64,000 nucleotides of DNA from Rhizobium johnstonii 3841 (lineage in GTDB: Bacteria; Pseudomonadota; Alphaproteobacteria; Rhizobiales; Rhizobiaceae), in assembly GCF_000009265.1 (NCBI RefSeq), contig NC_008384.1:1-64000 (forward strand). Direction: 5' to 3'. The position numbers and the translations under genes are program-made. Shown here in pieces: positions 18,501 through 27,101 of the stretch. Below the pieces are notes generated by a model, which made no database searches, was not told the DNA's origin, and worked only from the letters and a program-made list of their open reading frames with translations. Position 1 is the stretch's first letter; each line of letters opens with the position of its first letter.

Positions 18501-20980
18501 GACGCCCTCTCGTTCTTCACCGGAATGGTCAAAGTGCGCTCGATGGCGCGGCCGCCCGCCTCCTGCATGCGCATATAGACGGTGGCGTTCAGCAGTTGCG
18601 TCGTTGCCGGCAGCTCGCTGATGGTCAGATCCGTTGAGGCTTCGCCGTTCTCGTCGAGTTCCGGCAGGCCGTCGATCGGCTGACGCGAATCCTCGCTCGC
18701 CTCTTCGTCGGCAAGCCCGAAGAAGAAGCCCTTATAGGCCGCACTCTCGCGCGTCGGCTTGACGACGACGTCGCCTTCGAGCGTCAGGCCTGCGGCCGGG
18801 GCGCCGTAGAGATATTTGCCCGAAACCGTGATCGTCGCCGGCGTATCCGGACCGACTTCCTTGGCGTCGGTCTTGATCTCCATGTCGGTGCGATCGGGCA
18901 CGAAATCGTCGACGAGGAAACTCTTGGTGGCGATCGCGCTGCCCTTGGGATCGGTATAGATGTTCATCGTCCAGGTGCCGCGCATGGCGTTTTCCTGGGT
19001 CGGGAAATCGATGGAGTAGCCGCCGAGATTGCTGGTCTGGCTGACGATCCGCCGGTCTTCCACACCGTCGGGGCGGTTGAAGATGAAGGTGAGCGGCAGG
19101 TTCTCGATGGCGTTGCCATCGGTGTCGCGGGCGAGTGCCTGCGCATGCACCGTCTCGCCGGCGCGGTAGATGCCACGCTCGGTGTAGGTCAGCACGTCGA
19201 TCGCGCCGGGTGCTGCGCGGCCGGTCACGCCACGGTCGGAAAGGTCGAAGCCGGCGCGCGTCATGTCGAGGAAGACGTAGTCCGAGGTCCCGTTCCTGGC
19301 GGCAATGACGGCGGGCGTCAGCGCCGCCGTGCCGCGGATCAGCCCGGCGGTGAAGGTGGCGCGGCCGTTTTCGTCGGTGGTGGCGGTGCCGAGCACTTCA
19401 TTGTTCTTGGCAAGTAGCTGCAGTTCGACGCCTGATATCGGCTTGGCCGAGGCGAGCGAGCGGGTGAAGACGTTGAGCCCATCGGTGCCGGCATAGGTGG
19501 TGATGCCGATATCGGAGACCAGGAACCATTGCGTCGCCTGCGAATCCCACTCTTGCGCCGGACCGTTTGCCGCCGTTGCGGTCATCACATAGATGCCGGG
19601 CTTGCGTTCGGGCAGCGCCTCGTCGACCGGGAAGCTGGTGACGATGTCCTTGTTGAGCTCGTTGGCGATGTCGATCGAGCCCTGCCAGACGAGTTCGCCG
19701 TTCTGATCCTGGATGTTCTGGGCGCTGTAGCCGTCGAGCTGGGACAGGAACTGCGAATTGGTCAGCAGCGGCGCGATGGCACGATCGCCGATGCGGTAGA
19801 GCTTCAGGTTGGCCGAGGTCATGTTGACCGAAACGATCGGGATGCCGCGGCGCGCCGTCGAGGGCAGCACGAAGCTGTCGCCAGTGAAACGCACCATCTG
19901 GCTGCGGTCTTTGATATAGACGTCGATGCTGACAGGTGCTTCGAGCACCTCGTCGACTGATGAAGGCAGGCCGGTACGGAAGCCGATCTTGTAGGTCTGG
20001 CCATGCGTCAGTCCTTCGACGCAGATCTGTTTGTTCTTGGTTTCCAGCGCCTTCGGCGCTTCGCCGTTCAGCGTCACGAAGGGCGTGTAGTCGGTGGTTT
20101 TGACCAGCGCCTCGGAGAAGGTGACGCAGGCACGCGGCGTGGCGCTGTCGGCATCGACCGTGTGTTCGGTGACGCGGAAGCCCTGCGTCGATTTCAGCTG
20201 CAGGTAGGCCGCCTGCACATCCTTGGCGCCGACTAGTGCCAGGCTCGCCTTGTAGGCGTCGAGCGCCGGGCGGTAGTTGGCATTCCGCTCCAGCGCAGTG
20301 GCGAGCACGGCCAGCGCCTCGGCGCGTTTGGCGGTGGTGCGCGTCAGCTCGTAACCGTTCAGCGCGTCGACCACCGCCTGTCCCGTCGTGCTGCTCTCGG
20401 CGCTGCCGAGCGAGGCTGCTGCGCGGGCGGCTTCGAGCCAGAGATCGGCGTCGTCAGGTGTGATCGACAGCGCACCATGGAAGGACTTCAGCGCGTCGGC
20501 CAGATTGTTGGCGGTGAGGTCGAGGCGGGCGTTGGCCGTCAGGCTGTCGACGCCCTGACCCTGCTGGTCGTCGGCAAGCGTGAGATTGTCCTTGAAGTCG
20601 TGGGCCTGCTGGATGAGATCGTTGCTCAGGAAGGTCAGGCGCGGCGCAGCACCTATATCCCGCTCCTGCTGGCCGGCCGTTTCGACGATCTTGCCGGCGA
20701 TGGCGCCGGGGAAGGCGTTCATCGTCTTGAAATCGGATTTGAGGAAGCACCATTTCACCTTGGGATTGTAGGTGAAGGCCTTGCAGCTCTTGTCGCCGAT
20801 GCAGGAGGTCTTGCACTGATCGAGCGAGACGTTCTGTTCGGTGCGAAGATCGAAGCCGAAAAAATCGGCGTCCTTGATCGTCTGGATGTCGCGCTTGGTA
20901 TCCGCAGCGGCTGCGGGAAAACTGACGGCGATCATGGAAAATGCGATTGTCGCGAAAGCAAAGAACGAGCGCACGGACAT
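15512..20980 (-). CDS. Alpha-2-macroglobulin family protein with PAN domain
   Basis: 1822-residue secreted protease-trap protein. A signal peptide spans residues 1-25. It is followed by a Cys-rich PAN/Apple-like module (residues about 30-90, six cysteines), a helical repeat region, then a series of macroglobulin domains. The thioester motif CAEQ at about residues 1370-1373 is intact, so covalent capture of proteases is possible. The frame extends 18 codons further upstream, but the ATG at 20980 has a G-rich Shine-Dalgarno sequence and starts a proper signal peptide. It has no obvious lipobox. It is the first gene of a two-gene operon with pbpC and divergent from msrA. Confidence 0.92.
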   Translation of the reverse strand: MSVRSFFAFATIAFSMIAVSFPAAAADTKRDIQTIKDADFFGFDLRTEQNVSLDQCKTSCIGDKSCKAFTYNPKVKWCFLKSDFKTMNAFPGAIAGKIVETAGQQERDIGAAPRLTFLSNDLIQQAHDFKDNLTLADDQQGQGVDSLTANARLDLTANNLADALKSFHGALSITPDDADLWLEAARAAASLGSAESSTTGQAVVDALNGYELTRTTAKRAEALAVLATALERNANYRPALDAYKASLALVGAKDVQAAYLQLKSTQGFRVTEHTVDADSATPRACVTFSEALVKTTDYTPFVTLNGEAPKALETKNKQICVEGLTHGQTYKIGFRTGLPSSVDEVLEAPVSIDVYIKDRSQMVRFTGDSFVLPSTARRGIPIVSVNMTSANLKLYRIGDRAIAPLLTNSQFLSQLDGYSAQNIQDQNGELVWQGSIDIANELNKDIVTSFPVDEALPERKPGIYVMTATAANGPAQEWDSQATQWFLVSDIGITTYAGTDGLNVFTRSLASAKPISGVELQLLAKNNEVLGTATTDENGRATFTAGLIRGTAALTPAVIAARNGTSDYVFLDMTRAGFDLSDRGVTGRAAPGAIDVLTYTERGIYRAGETVHAQALARDTDGNAIENLPLTFIFNRPDGVEDRRIVSQTSNLGGYSIDFPTQENAMRGTWTMNIYTDPKGSAIATKSFLVDDFVPDRTDMEIKTDAKEVGPDTPATITVSGKYLYGAPAAGLTLEGDVVVKPTRESAAYKGFFFGLADEEASEDSRQPIDGLPELDENGEASTDLTISELPATTQLLNATVYMRMQEAGGRAIERTLTIPVKNERASIGIKPEFSDELPENSIANFTVIGVNADGQKQEAKGLRWKFYSLNREYQWYREGTAWKYEPVYTAEQVSNGSVDATMDGGKISVPVTWGRYRLEVESPDADGPTSSVEFDAGWFVTSTSTETPDGLEIALDKDSYKIGETAKLKVTSRYGGELMVTSGTEKLVAVQNATIGETGGEVDIPVTADWGAGAYVTATLFRPGDAQDSHMPMRSIGIKWLKVDPEQRALQVTLATSEKMLPRGPLNIGLQVAGAGANEDAYVTVAAVDVGILNLTRYEPPNPEDWYFGQRQLGLEIRDLYGRLIDGSLGATGKLRTGGDGGAIALQASPPTQKLVAFFSGPVKLDAEGKANVAFDIPQFNGTARVMAVAWSKSGVGHGVKDVIIRDPVVVTASLPKFLSPGDKANLRLDIANTDAPAGDYKLQLTGNDAVGIEEVSASQTIRLEAGAKSELTLSLIGKQPGAGSVSINLSDASGLSLDQTVDVPVRPASLPITERRVLALKPGAKLTVDRNLLADSVLPGASISVNVTRSAAFDIPALLMTLDRYPFGCAEQTTSRALPLLYLAEVAKQAGMESDDDVKKRVQDAIYRVLSYQASAGSFGLWGPDSGDVWLDSYVTDFLTRAREMKYDVPERAFVQALENLQNTLSYTTDIKGQGDQIAYAIYVLARNKKAAISDLRYYADTMINDFPTPLAKAHIAAALALYGDAQRSKNIFLDALQMSEQSMVSRVNLSRTDYGTILRDGAAILALAAESRPVPPVIPELAKAVGKEWERSKYKSTQEETWMLLAARAIQGGDDGLKVDVNGAAHTGAYMARMTGDALADHPLTLTNQTNDAVSAVVTTVAAPTVPLPAGGDGFIIERTYYTLDGEQANVSEAKQNERYVVVIHVRETNDWPSRIVITDLLPAGFEIDNPNLVDSAQMTNFDWIGEISAAHTEFRYDRFVAAFNRAAGDNREFNVAYVVRAVTPGTYDHPAANVEDMYRPELSARTATGKMEVVTAQP

Positions 20981-21041
20981 AGGTTCCCCCCGGAATGCTG
21001 GCTCTGACCGGCCGGCACTGTCCTCACTCCTCACGAGATTG

Positions 21042-21055
21042 TCAACTCAAGTTGA
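21042..21055. promoter_or_regulatory. Perfect 14-bp dyad between divergent genes
   Basis: TCAACTCAAGTTGA consists of 6-bp arms around CA, placed 61 bp before the alpha-2-macroglobulin gene and 123 bp before msrA. It could be an operator for either gene; no matching regulator was identified in the window. Confidence 0.35.
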
Positions 21056-21178
21056 GCGCTGTTTCATCTTCACACAGGCGCTTTCGTCTGGCTGTCACAT
21101 CGGCGTGAGTGACCACCTTGTGATTTGCGGCTTTTGCAAGGATGCGCAAGGATTTGGGCGATCGCAGGAGGTAGCGCC

Positions 21179-21883
21179 ATGTCCCCGTCTTCCCACCGCA
21201 GGAGCCTTGTCGTGCTTCTTGCGTTCACTCTTCTCTCGCTCGGTACGGGTGCCGCAGGCGCGGCCGAAGATGCTGTCGTCATCCCGCCGCCAGCCGTCGA
21301 TGAGGCGGCCGGCTCAGGCACCGAAACCGCCATTTTCGCCGGCGGCTGTTTCTGGGGTGTTCAGGGCGTCTTCCAGCACGTGAAGGGTGTCGAGAGCGCC
21401 GTCTCCGGTTATGCCGGCGGCGATGCCAAAACGGCTCAGTACGAAACCGTCAGCACCGGCTCGACAGGCCATGCCGAAGCCGTGCAGGTGAAGTTCGATC
21501 CGAAACAGATCACCTACGGCAAGTTGCTGCAGATCTTCTTCTCGGTGGCGCACAACCCGACACAGCTGAATTTCCAGGGTCCGGACCGGGGAACGCAGTA
21601 CCGTTCGGCGCTGTTCGTTGCCGATCCCGAGCAGCGCAAGGTCGCCGAGAATTATATCAGCCAGCTCGACAAGGCGCATGTCTTCCCGCAGCCGATCGTC
21701 ACCAAAGTGTCTGAAACCACGGGCTTCTATCCGGCCGAAGCCTATCATCAGGATTTCCTGACGCTCAATCCGACCTATCCCTATATCGTCTACAACGACC
21801 TGCCGAAAATCGAGAACCTGAAGTCGCTGTTTCCGGCCGACTACCGCGGCAAACCGGTCCTGGTGATGAAGGTCAAGGGCTGA
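21179..21883 (+). CDS. msrA: Periplasmic peptide methionine-S-sulfoxide reductase
   Basis: 234-residue MsrA that reduces methionine-S-sulfoxide in proteins. The catalytic GCFWG motif is at residues 56-60 with Cys57. Residues 1-28 form a signal peptide ending in a GAAGAA cleavage region, so this copy acts in the periplasm, where it would repair oxidised envelope proteins. The frame is open from 21125, but AGGAGG lies 7 nt before the ATG at 21179. It is monocistronic and divergent from the alpha-2-macroglobulin operon. Confidence 0.93.
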   Translation: MSPSSHRRSLVVLLAFTLLSLGTGAAGAAEDAVVIPPPAVDEAAGSGTETAIFAGGCFWGVQGVFQHVKGVESAVSGYAGGDAKTAQYETVSTGSTGHAEAVQVKFDPKQITYGKLLQIFFSVAHNPTQLNFQGPDRGTQYRSALFVADPEQRKVAENYISQLDKAHVFPQPIVTKVSETTGFYPAEAYHQDFLTLNPTYPYIVYNDLPKIENLKSLFPADYRGKPVLVMKVKG

Positions 21884-21949
21884 TCGATCTTGTCGGTCCT
21901 GGGATTATCGGCTCTGAACACAGGGATGCCATGCGTTCGTCGCAACAGT

Positions 21950-22513
21950 TCAAGGCATGATGTCTATGGGCGTGTGGTTGGGGACGCGAGCCCAAATATC
22001 GCGCATCTCCGAGTTGGTGACCGCAATACACCCATCCGTCCAATCCCACAGTTGATGGGCGTTTCCGAATAGGCCCCAGCCATTGGGAAGCCCGTGGATC
22101 ATGATATTGCCGCCGGGAGGAAAGCCACCGGCGTCAGCGTTGCGCCGATCATCAGAGCCTGGATATGAAATGTGCAGGCTCAGATGCGCCATGGACTTGG
22201 GATTTCGCCAGTCTATTTCATAACGCCCTTCAGGTGTTTTCTCGTCCCCTTCTCGTTGCTTGGGACCCTCATCGGCAGCCTGCCCAAGAGAAATCCGGTA
22301 TGTTGAGATGGGGGTATCCCCTTTGAGAAGGATCATGCGACGTTCGGCTTTATAAACGCGAATGAGGTCAGCCTGTTGCTCCAACGGCGCATCTGGAGGT
22401 GGTGAGCCTGCGCCGATCCTGGCCATCAATTTCGTGTAAGCGAACAAGCTGACGACGACGGCGGTTAAAATGACAAATTTGCTTCTCAACCTGATCCTCA
22501 TCTTCAAGCTCAC
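21950..22513 (-). CDS. L,D-transpeptidase family protein
   Basis: 187-residue protein with an N-terminal membrane anchor or signal (residues about 12-32) and a YkuD-type catalytic domain. The domain motif IHG ... TDGC (residues about 138-162) supplies the conserved His and nucleophilic Cys, in the YafK-like variant. L,D-transpeptidases form 3-3 peptidoglycan cross-links or attach proteins to peptidoglycan; in Rhizobiales such links are common. The start is GTG 22513; ATG 22501 is possible, and neither has a strong Shine-Dalgarno sequence. Its base composition looks less GC-rich than its neighbours, a weak hint of separate origin. It is convergent with msrA. Confidence 0.85.
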   Translation of the reverse strand: MSLKMRIRLRSKFVILTAVVVSLFAYTKLMARIGAGSPPPDAPLEQQADLIRVYKAERRMILLKGDTPISTYRISLGQAADEGPKQREGDEKTPEGRYEIDWRNPKSMAHLSLHISYPGSDDRRNADAGGFPPGGNIMIHGLPNGWGLFGNAHQLWDWTDGCIAVTNSEMRDIWARVPNHTPIDIMP

Positions 22514-22771
22514 AGAATGGCTAATACCGCCTTATCGCGTCCCCATCCAGAAGGCGCGCAGTTGAGACTGAGCACGATCGGGTGCCGCCTTTTTTCTTCA
22601 TGTTCTTTATTCTTAAGAATTTGTCAACGTTAACAATATCTTAAATACAAGAAACGGCGTTCCACCGCGGAACATATCGTCGACTTGCCCGTTACTGCCA
22701 TGAGTTTCGCATCGGATAGACTGCCGGAGCGGATACCTCTTTCGAGTTATGCGTAACCAAGGGGACGTATC

Positions 22772-23212
22772 ATGGCCACCAATGTCGTGCGGCGCTGGCA
22801 ACGAGATGATCTCATGAAACAGAGAGTATTGATCGTCGAAGATGAATTCCTGATCGCCCTCGATCTCGAGGCGACGGTGGAAGGCATGGGGATGCAGGTT
22901 GCGGGCCTTGCGAATGATCGCGAACAGGCGCTGCGGCTGGCGCCGCTTGCCGATATTGCTTTTGTCGACGTCAATCTCGCCGACGGCCCGACCGGGCCTG
23001 AGATCGGCCGGCGGCTGGCGCAGGAACATGGCATTGCCGTCGTCTTCATGACCGGCAATCCCGAAGTGGTGGCTGACGGCGTCAAGGGCGCGGTCGGCGT
23101 GGTCCAGAAGCCGGTCATGCCTTCGGTTGTCGAACAGCTGGTGAAATATCTTGCCGCGCGCCGTGTCGGCATGTTCGCGGTCGTACCCTCACAAATGACG
23201 GTCTTTGCCTGA
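22772..23212 (+). CDS. Stand-alone response regulator receiver protein
   Basis: 146-residue protein made of one receiver domain. The acidic pair is E23/D24, the phosphoacceptor is Asp66 (FVDVNLADG), and the conserved Lys lies in VVQKPV near residue 114. There is no output domain, so it would act through protein contacts, as in CheY-like or phosphorelay proteins. An ATG at 22814 (MKQRVL) is possible, but AAGGGG before 22772 favours the longer form. No histidine kinase is adjacent; the nearest one in the window is at 46607. Confidence 0.88.
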   Translation: MATNVVRRWQRDDLMKQRVLIVEDEFLIALDLEATVEGMGMQVAGLANDREQALRLAPLADIAFVDVNLADGPTGPEIGRRLAQEHGIAVVFMTGNPEVVADGVKGAVGVVQKPVMPSVVEQLVKYLAARRVGMFAVVPSQMTVFA

Positions 23213-23226
23213 TCGGAAGGGCCAGC

Positions 23227-23931
23227 TCAGCCTGAGATGGCCGCGAGTTGCGACGGATGGCCGGCCTGTTCCGCCTCCGGCCTGCCATAGGCCTTGAGAA
23301 AGGTACGGACCGCGTTGCGCGCCGCCTTTTCCAATTCTTCATCGGTGGGTGTGGCGCCGAGAAGGATCATCATCTGCAGGTCGGCATTGCCGAGTGCCAC
23401 GAACTGCCGGGCCGCGACGTCGAAATCATCGATGACGAGCGCCCCCTTATGGGCAAGCCGCGCGAAAAGTGCTGACAGTGCGGTGATCAGCTTGCCCGGC
23501 CCCTGCTGGCGCCAGCTTTCGAAGAGGTGCGGATATCGCTCGCCCTCGGTCTGCACCAGCTTGCGCAGGAATTTTCCGTCGTGGTTGCAGATGCAGTTCT
23601 TGTTGAGGCGCACGGCGAAGGCCGTCAGCTCGTCCTCCAGATCGTCGGCGCGTTCAGGAAAGGTCGAAAGCACCGAGAACAGCATGGCGTTGGCTCGGTT
23701 CATGACGTCTTCGACGACGGCGACGAACAGCGTTTCCTTCTCGCGGTAGTGATTGTAGATCGTCTGGCGCGAGACGCAGGCGACGGCGGCGATCTCGTCG
23801 ATACTGGCGCCGGCAAAACCCTGGCGGCAGAATACGTCGGCCGCGGAATCAAGGATCGACATGCGCTTGGCGCATTGTCCGCGCTGCGTATGCCCCGTCA
23901 TCCGGGCTGCCGGTGTCATGCGATCTTTCAT
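23227..23931 (-). CDS. TetR/AcrR-family transcriptional repressor
   Basis: 234-residue repressor with an N-terminal helix-turn-helix at about residues 36-65 (ASIDEIAAVACVSRQTIYNHY) and a variable ligand-binding C-terminus. It is divergent from a Bcr/CflA efflux pump. The frame is open to a TTG at 23967, but that would place the likely operators inside the coding region, so ATG 23931 is preferred; ATG 23919 is also possible. Two dyads upstream suggest it represses both itself and the pump until a toxic ligand binds. Confidence 0.88.
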   Translation of the reverse strand: MKDRMTPAARMTGHTQRGQCAKRMSILDSAADVFCRQGFAGASIDEIAAVACVSRQTIYNHYREKETLFVAVVEDVMNRANAMLFSVLSTFPERADDLEDELTAFAVRLNKNCICNHDGKFLRKLVQTEGERYPHLFESWRQQGPGKLITALSALFARLAHKGALVIDDFDVAARQFVALGNADLQMMILLGATPTDEELEKAARNAVRTFLKAYGRPEAEQAGHPSQLAAISG

Positions 23932-23943
23932 GAGAGCGAAGAT

Positions 23944-23980
23944 AAGACGTCTTGACGTTTTAGACAATGGCGTCTAATTT
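23944..23980 (+). promoter_or_regulatory. Efflux-pump promoter with embedded TetR operator
   Basis: Plus-strand -35 TTGACG (23952-23957) and -10 TAATTT (23975-23980) are 17 bp apart. The spacer contains the dyad TTAGAC-N6-GTCTAA (23960-23977). A second perfect palindrome AAGACGTCTT (23944-23953) overlaps the -35 box. Repressor bound here would block RNA polymerase directly. The promoter points to the MFS gene starting at 24140. Confidence 0.65.
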
Positions 23981-24139
23981 TACACCTGTGTCCAAATTTA
24001 TTGACACTCTTGGTTTCGCCGCAGGAGATATGAGCTCCCAACTTCGTCTTCGCGCGAACGATCATCATTCAACCCTGAGAGCAATGTGGCGGAGCGACGA
24101 TCCGGTACCTCCGCCGTGCTTTTATGAAAGATCACCATT

Positions 24140-25339
24140 ATGACGGCTCCCTTCTTTCGCATTGCCCTCATTCTCGGCCTTCTGTCGGCCATCGGGCCCT
24201 TTGCCATCGACATGTATCTGCCTGCGCTGCCGTCCATCGGCCAGGACCTGCATGCCGATAATAACGTCACCCAGCTTACCCTTCTGGCCTTCTTCATCTC
24301 CTTTGCGCTCGCCCAGCTGGTCTATGGTCCGCTGTCGGATATGTGGGGCCGCAAGCTGCCGCTCTATCTCGGCATCGGCCTCTTTTCCGTCGCCTCGATC
24401 GGCTGTGCGCTGGCGACCGATATCGAAACGCTGATCGCCTTCCGTTTCGTTCAAGGTATCGGCGGTGCCGCCGGCATGGTCATTCCGCGCGCCATCGTCC
24501 GCGACATGCATACCGGCGTGCAGGCCGCCCGCCTGATGTCGCTGCTGATGCTGGTCTTCTCCATCTCCCCGATCCTGGCGCCGCTGACGGGCAGCGCCGT
24601 CATCGAGTTCTACGGCTGGCGCGGCGTATTCTGGGCCGTGACGATCGCCGCCTTCATCGGCCTCGTCCTGCTCGCCACCCAGCTTGACGAAACCCGTTCG
24701 GCGGCCGAACGCAGCGGCAGCGGTCTAAAGAGCGCCATGGCGGCCTACCGCCTGCTGCTTGCCGACCGCAACTTCCTGACGCTGACCTTCATCGGCGGCC
24801 TCGGCATTTCCAGCTTCCTGGTCTATCTCGCCAACTCACCCTTCGTACTGATCCAGCATTACGGGCTGACGCCGACGCAATATAGTTTTGCCTTCTCGAT
24901 CAATGCCGTGTCCTTCTTCGCGGTATCGCAGGCGACGGGCTGGCTTGGCGAGCGTTTCGGCCTCGTGCGCGTCATGCGGATTGCGGTCAGCGCTTTTGCC
25001 CTTGCCATGGTCGTCATGGCGGTGGTGATGGCCTCTGGCTTCAACCAGCTGCCTGTCCTGGCGACCTTCCTGTTTATCGGCTACGGCTTCCTCGGCCTCG
25101 TCATCCCGACGAGCGCGGTGCTCGCGCTCGAGGATCACGGCGAGATCGCCGGCACCGCCTCGTCGTTGATGGGCACGCTGCATTTCGTAATCGCCGCCGT
25201 CGCCATGGTCATATCGAGCGTCTTCTTCGACGGCACCGCCGTTCCGATGGCCGCCGGCATCGCACTCTGCGCCTTCGCAGCCTTCGTGCTGACCCAGGCA
25301 ACGATCGGCCGCCGCGCCGCCGTCGCCGCCGCTGAATGA
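24140..25339 (+). CDS. Bcr/CflA-family drug efflux MFS transporter
   Basis: 399-residue inner-membrane proton antiporter with 12 predicted membrane segments. It shows the DHA1-type features of the Bcr/CflA subfamily: an FAIDMYLPALP start in the first segment, the motif A-like loop GPLSDMWGRK, and GGAAGMVIPRAIVRD. Family members export bicyclomycin, chloramphenicol or similar compounds; the substrate here is not known. The divergent TetR gene and an operator in its promoter indicate inducible expression. Confidence 0.92.
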   Translation: MTAPFFRIALILGLLSAIGPFAIDMYLPALPSIGQDLHADNNVTQLTLLAFFISFALAQLVYGPLSDMWGRKLPLYLGIGLFSVASIGCALATDIETLIAFRFVQGIGGAAGMVIPRAIVRDMHTGVQAARLMSLLMLVFSISPILAPLTGSAVIEFYGWRGVFWAVTIAAFIGLVLLATQLDETRSAAERSGSGLKSAMAAYRLLLADRNFLTLTFIGGLGISSFLVYLANSPFVLIQHYGLTPTQYSFAFSINAVSFFAVSQATGWLGERFGLVRVMRIAVSAFALAMVVMAVVMASGFNQLPVLATFLFIGYGFLGLVIPTSAVLALEDHGEIAGTASSLMGTLHFVIAAVAMVISSVFFDGTAVPMAAGIALCAFAAFVLTQATIGRRAAVAAAE

Positions 25340-25344
25340 CTAAA

Positions 25345-25370
25345 GACCGTACCCGGCTTCGGGTACGGTC
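25345..25370. terminator. Strong inverted repeat behind the efflux gene
   Basis: GACCGTACCCG (25345-25355) and CGGGTACGGTC (25360-25370) form a perfect 11-bp stem with a 4-nt loop, 5 bp after the stop codon. There is no T-run on the plus strand, so it is a probable but not classical terminator. Confidence 0.55.
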
Positions 25371-25474
25371 ACATCATCAGGGTTGCGGCTGCGCGAAAAT
25401 GCCGCGCCCGATTGAATATCGGCTGGCCGCGCTATTTACCCGATCCCCAAGCATGGTAATACCGGAGAATACTT

Positions 25475-26767
25475 ATGGTCGACGAGAAGCGGCTGATCTC
25501 GAAAATCACCTGGAAGCTGATGCCGTTTCTCGGCATCCTTTATCTCATCGCCTATATCGACCGGCAGAACGTCAGTTTCGCCAAGCTGCAGATGGTCGAT
25601 GCTCTCGGAATGAGCGAATATGCCTATGGTCTCGGCGCATCGCTCTTCTTCATCGGCTATTTTCTCTTCGAGGTGCCGAGCAACCTCTTCCTCGACAGGC
25701 TCGGCGCGCGTGTCTGGTTCGCCCGCATCCTGGTCTCCTGGGGTATCGTCACCATCGCGCTCGCCTTCACGCAGAACGCGACGATGTTCTATATCCTGCG
25801 CTTTCTGCTCGGTGTTTGCGAAGCCGGCTTCTTTCCCGGCGTCCTCTATCTGTTGACGCTGTGGTTTCCCTCGACCTATCGCGGCAGGATGGTCGGGCTG
25901 TTCATGATCTTCAGCGCCATCGCCAATGCCGTCGGTGCGCCACTCGGCGGCGTGCTGCTCGATCTCGACGGTCTCTACGGCTTTGCCGGCTGGGAGTGGG
26001 TCTTCCTGGCGACAGGCGTTCCGGCTGTGATCGCCGGCATCGTCACCTTCTTCTATCTCCCCGGCCGGCCTGAAAATGCAAGCTTCCTGAATGATGACGA
26101 GAAGCAGTGGCTGGAACGAAGGCTCACTTCCGAAAATGCCGGCATGGGCGAGCATGCCGGAAACGGCTTCAAGGCGCTCATCGATCCGCGCGTGCTGCTG
26201 ATGGCGCTCTGCTATATCGCCTTTCCGCTTTCGGCCTATGGGCTGAGCTATTGGCTGCCGACCATCGTCAAGGCTTTCGGCGTCAGCAACACGGTGAACG
26301 GTTTCCTCAACATCATCCCCTGGGTGCTGGTCGCGATCGCGCTCTATGTCGTTCCTGCCATGGCCGACAAGGCGCAATCGAAGACGCCCTACATCGTCAT
26401 TCCGGCTTTCATCGGCGCCGCCTGCCTGCTGCTCTCGGCGCTGATCCCGAACCACACTCTGCAATTCGCCTTCCTCTGCGTCGCAGCCGCCGGGATCTTC
26501 GCGCCTCAGCCGGTGTTCTGGAGCCTGCCTTCCCGTTTCCTCAAGGGCGCGGGGGCTGCGGCGGGCCTTGCCGCCATCAATTCGGTCGGAAATCTCGGCG
26601 GTTTCGTCGCCCAGAACGTCGTGCCCTGGATCAAGGAAGCGAGCGGCAGCACGATCGCGCCGATGTTCTTCCTGGCCGCCTGCCTTGCTGCCGGAGCCCT
26701 GCTGGTCTTCGTCGTCACGCGTCAGCTGTCGCACAGGGAGCATTCGGCCGCTCCGAGCCGGGTTTAG
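25475..26767 (+). CDS. MFS transporter, anion:cation symporter (ACS) type
   Basis: 430-residue MFS carrier with 12 predicted membrane segments. The first segment carries the ACS-family signature YIDRQNVSFAK, and the loop after helix 4 has the family's RFLLGVCEAGFFPGVLY. ACS members take up organic anions such as phthalate, tartrate or glucarate. GGAGAA precedes the ATG. There is no catabolic gene directly beside it; the ABC/CoA-transferase cluster begins 427 bp downstream with its own regulatory region, so a shared role is only possible. Confidence 0.9.
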   Translation: MVDEKRLISKITWKLMPFLGILYLIAYIDRQNVSFAKLQMVDALGMSEYAYGLGASLFFIGYFLFEVPSNLFLDRLGARVWFARILVSWGIVTIALAFTQNATMFYILRFLLGVCEAGFFPGVLYLLTLWFPSTYRGRMVGLFMIFSAIANAVGAPLGGVLLDLDGLYGFAGWEWVFLATGVPAVIAGIVTFFYLPGRPENASFLNDDEKQWLERRLTSENAGMGEHAGNGFKALIDPRVLLMALCYIAFPLSAYGLSYWLPTIVKAFGVSNTVNGFLNIIPWVLVAIALYVVPAMADKAQSKTPYIVIPAFIGAACLLLSALIPNHTLQFAFLCVAAAGIFAPQPVFWSLPSRFLKGAGAAAGLAAINSVGNLGGFVAQNVVPWIKEASGSTIAPMFFLAACLAAGALLVFVVTRQLSHREHSAAPSRV

Positions 26768-27053
26768 GCACAATGTTTCCTTTATCGATACTCTCTTGCT
26801 CAATTGCCCAGATTTGTCAGTGGACTATTCAATGATTTCGTCCTGGAAGGCGTAAAACAATCCGCCAACATATGATCTCGTGGTTGCGCATCGCCGGCGT
26901 GAAACGAATGTTTCGATGCAACATCAATAGCTTGGCGTTTAATTATTGGATTCATTGGCACAACCCAGTACAACCGTGACGTCCGATACCTCCAATCCGA
27001 ACGGCGTTCTCACCTTCGATCGGTAGTGTCCCCGCAGGTTCTATCCGGTAGTG

Positions 27054-27068
27054 TTGCCTTTTTGGCAA
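27054..27068 (+). promoter_or_regulatory. LysR-type operator upstream of the ABC/catabolic operon
   Basis: TTGCC-N5-GGCAA is a perfect dyad containing the T-N11-A core of LysR-type regulators. With flanks it reads GTGTTGCCTTTTTGGCAATT and matches the site at 36995-37014 (minus strand) in 17 of 20 positions. The operon includes a LysR gene, the obvious candidate regulator. Confidence 0.65.
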
Positions 27069-27086
27069 TTCATATAGCGAATAATT

Positions 27087-27101
27087 GTTCTTTATTAGAA
27101 C
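27087..27101. promoter_or_regulatory. Second dyad before the catabolic operon
   Basis: GTTCT-N5-AGAAC is a perfect 5-bp dyad 18 bp after the LysR-type site. It could be the activation half-site of the same regulator or overlap the promoter. Support is position and symmetry only. Confidence 0.4.

Noticed and set aside
25436..26803. 455-codon minus-strand frame opposite the ACS-type MFS gene
   Set aside because: It is a shadow of a conserved 12-segment transporter with the biased composition of an antisense frame.
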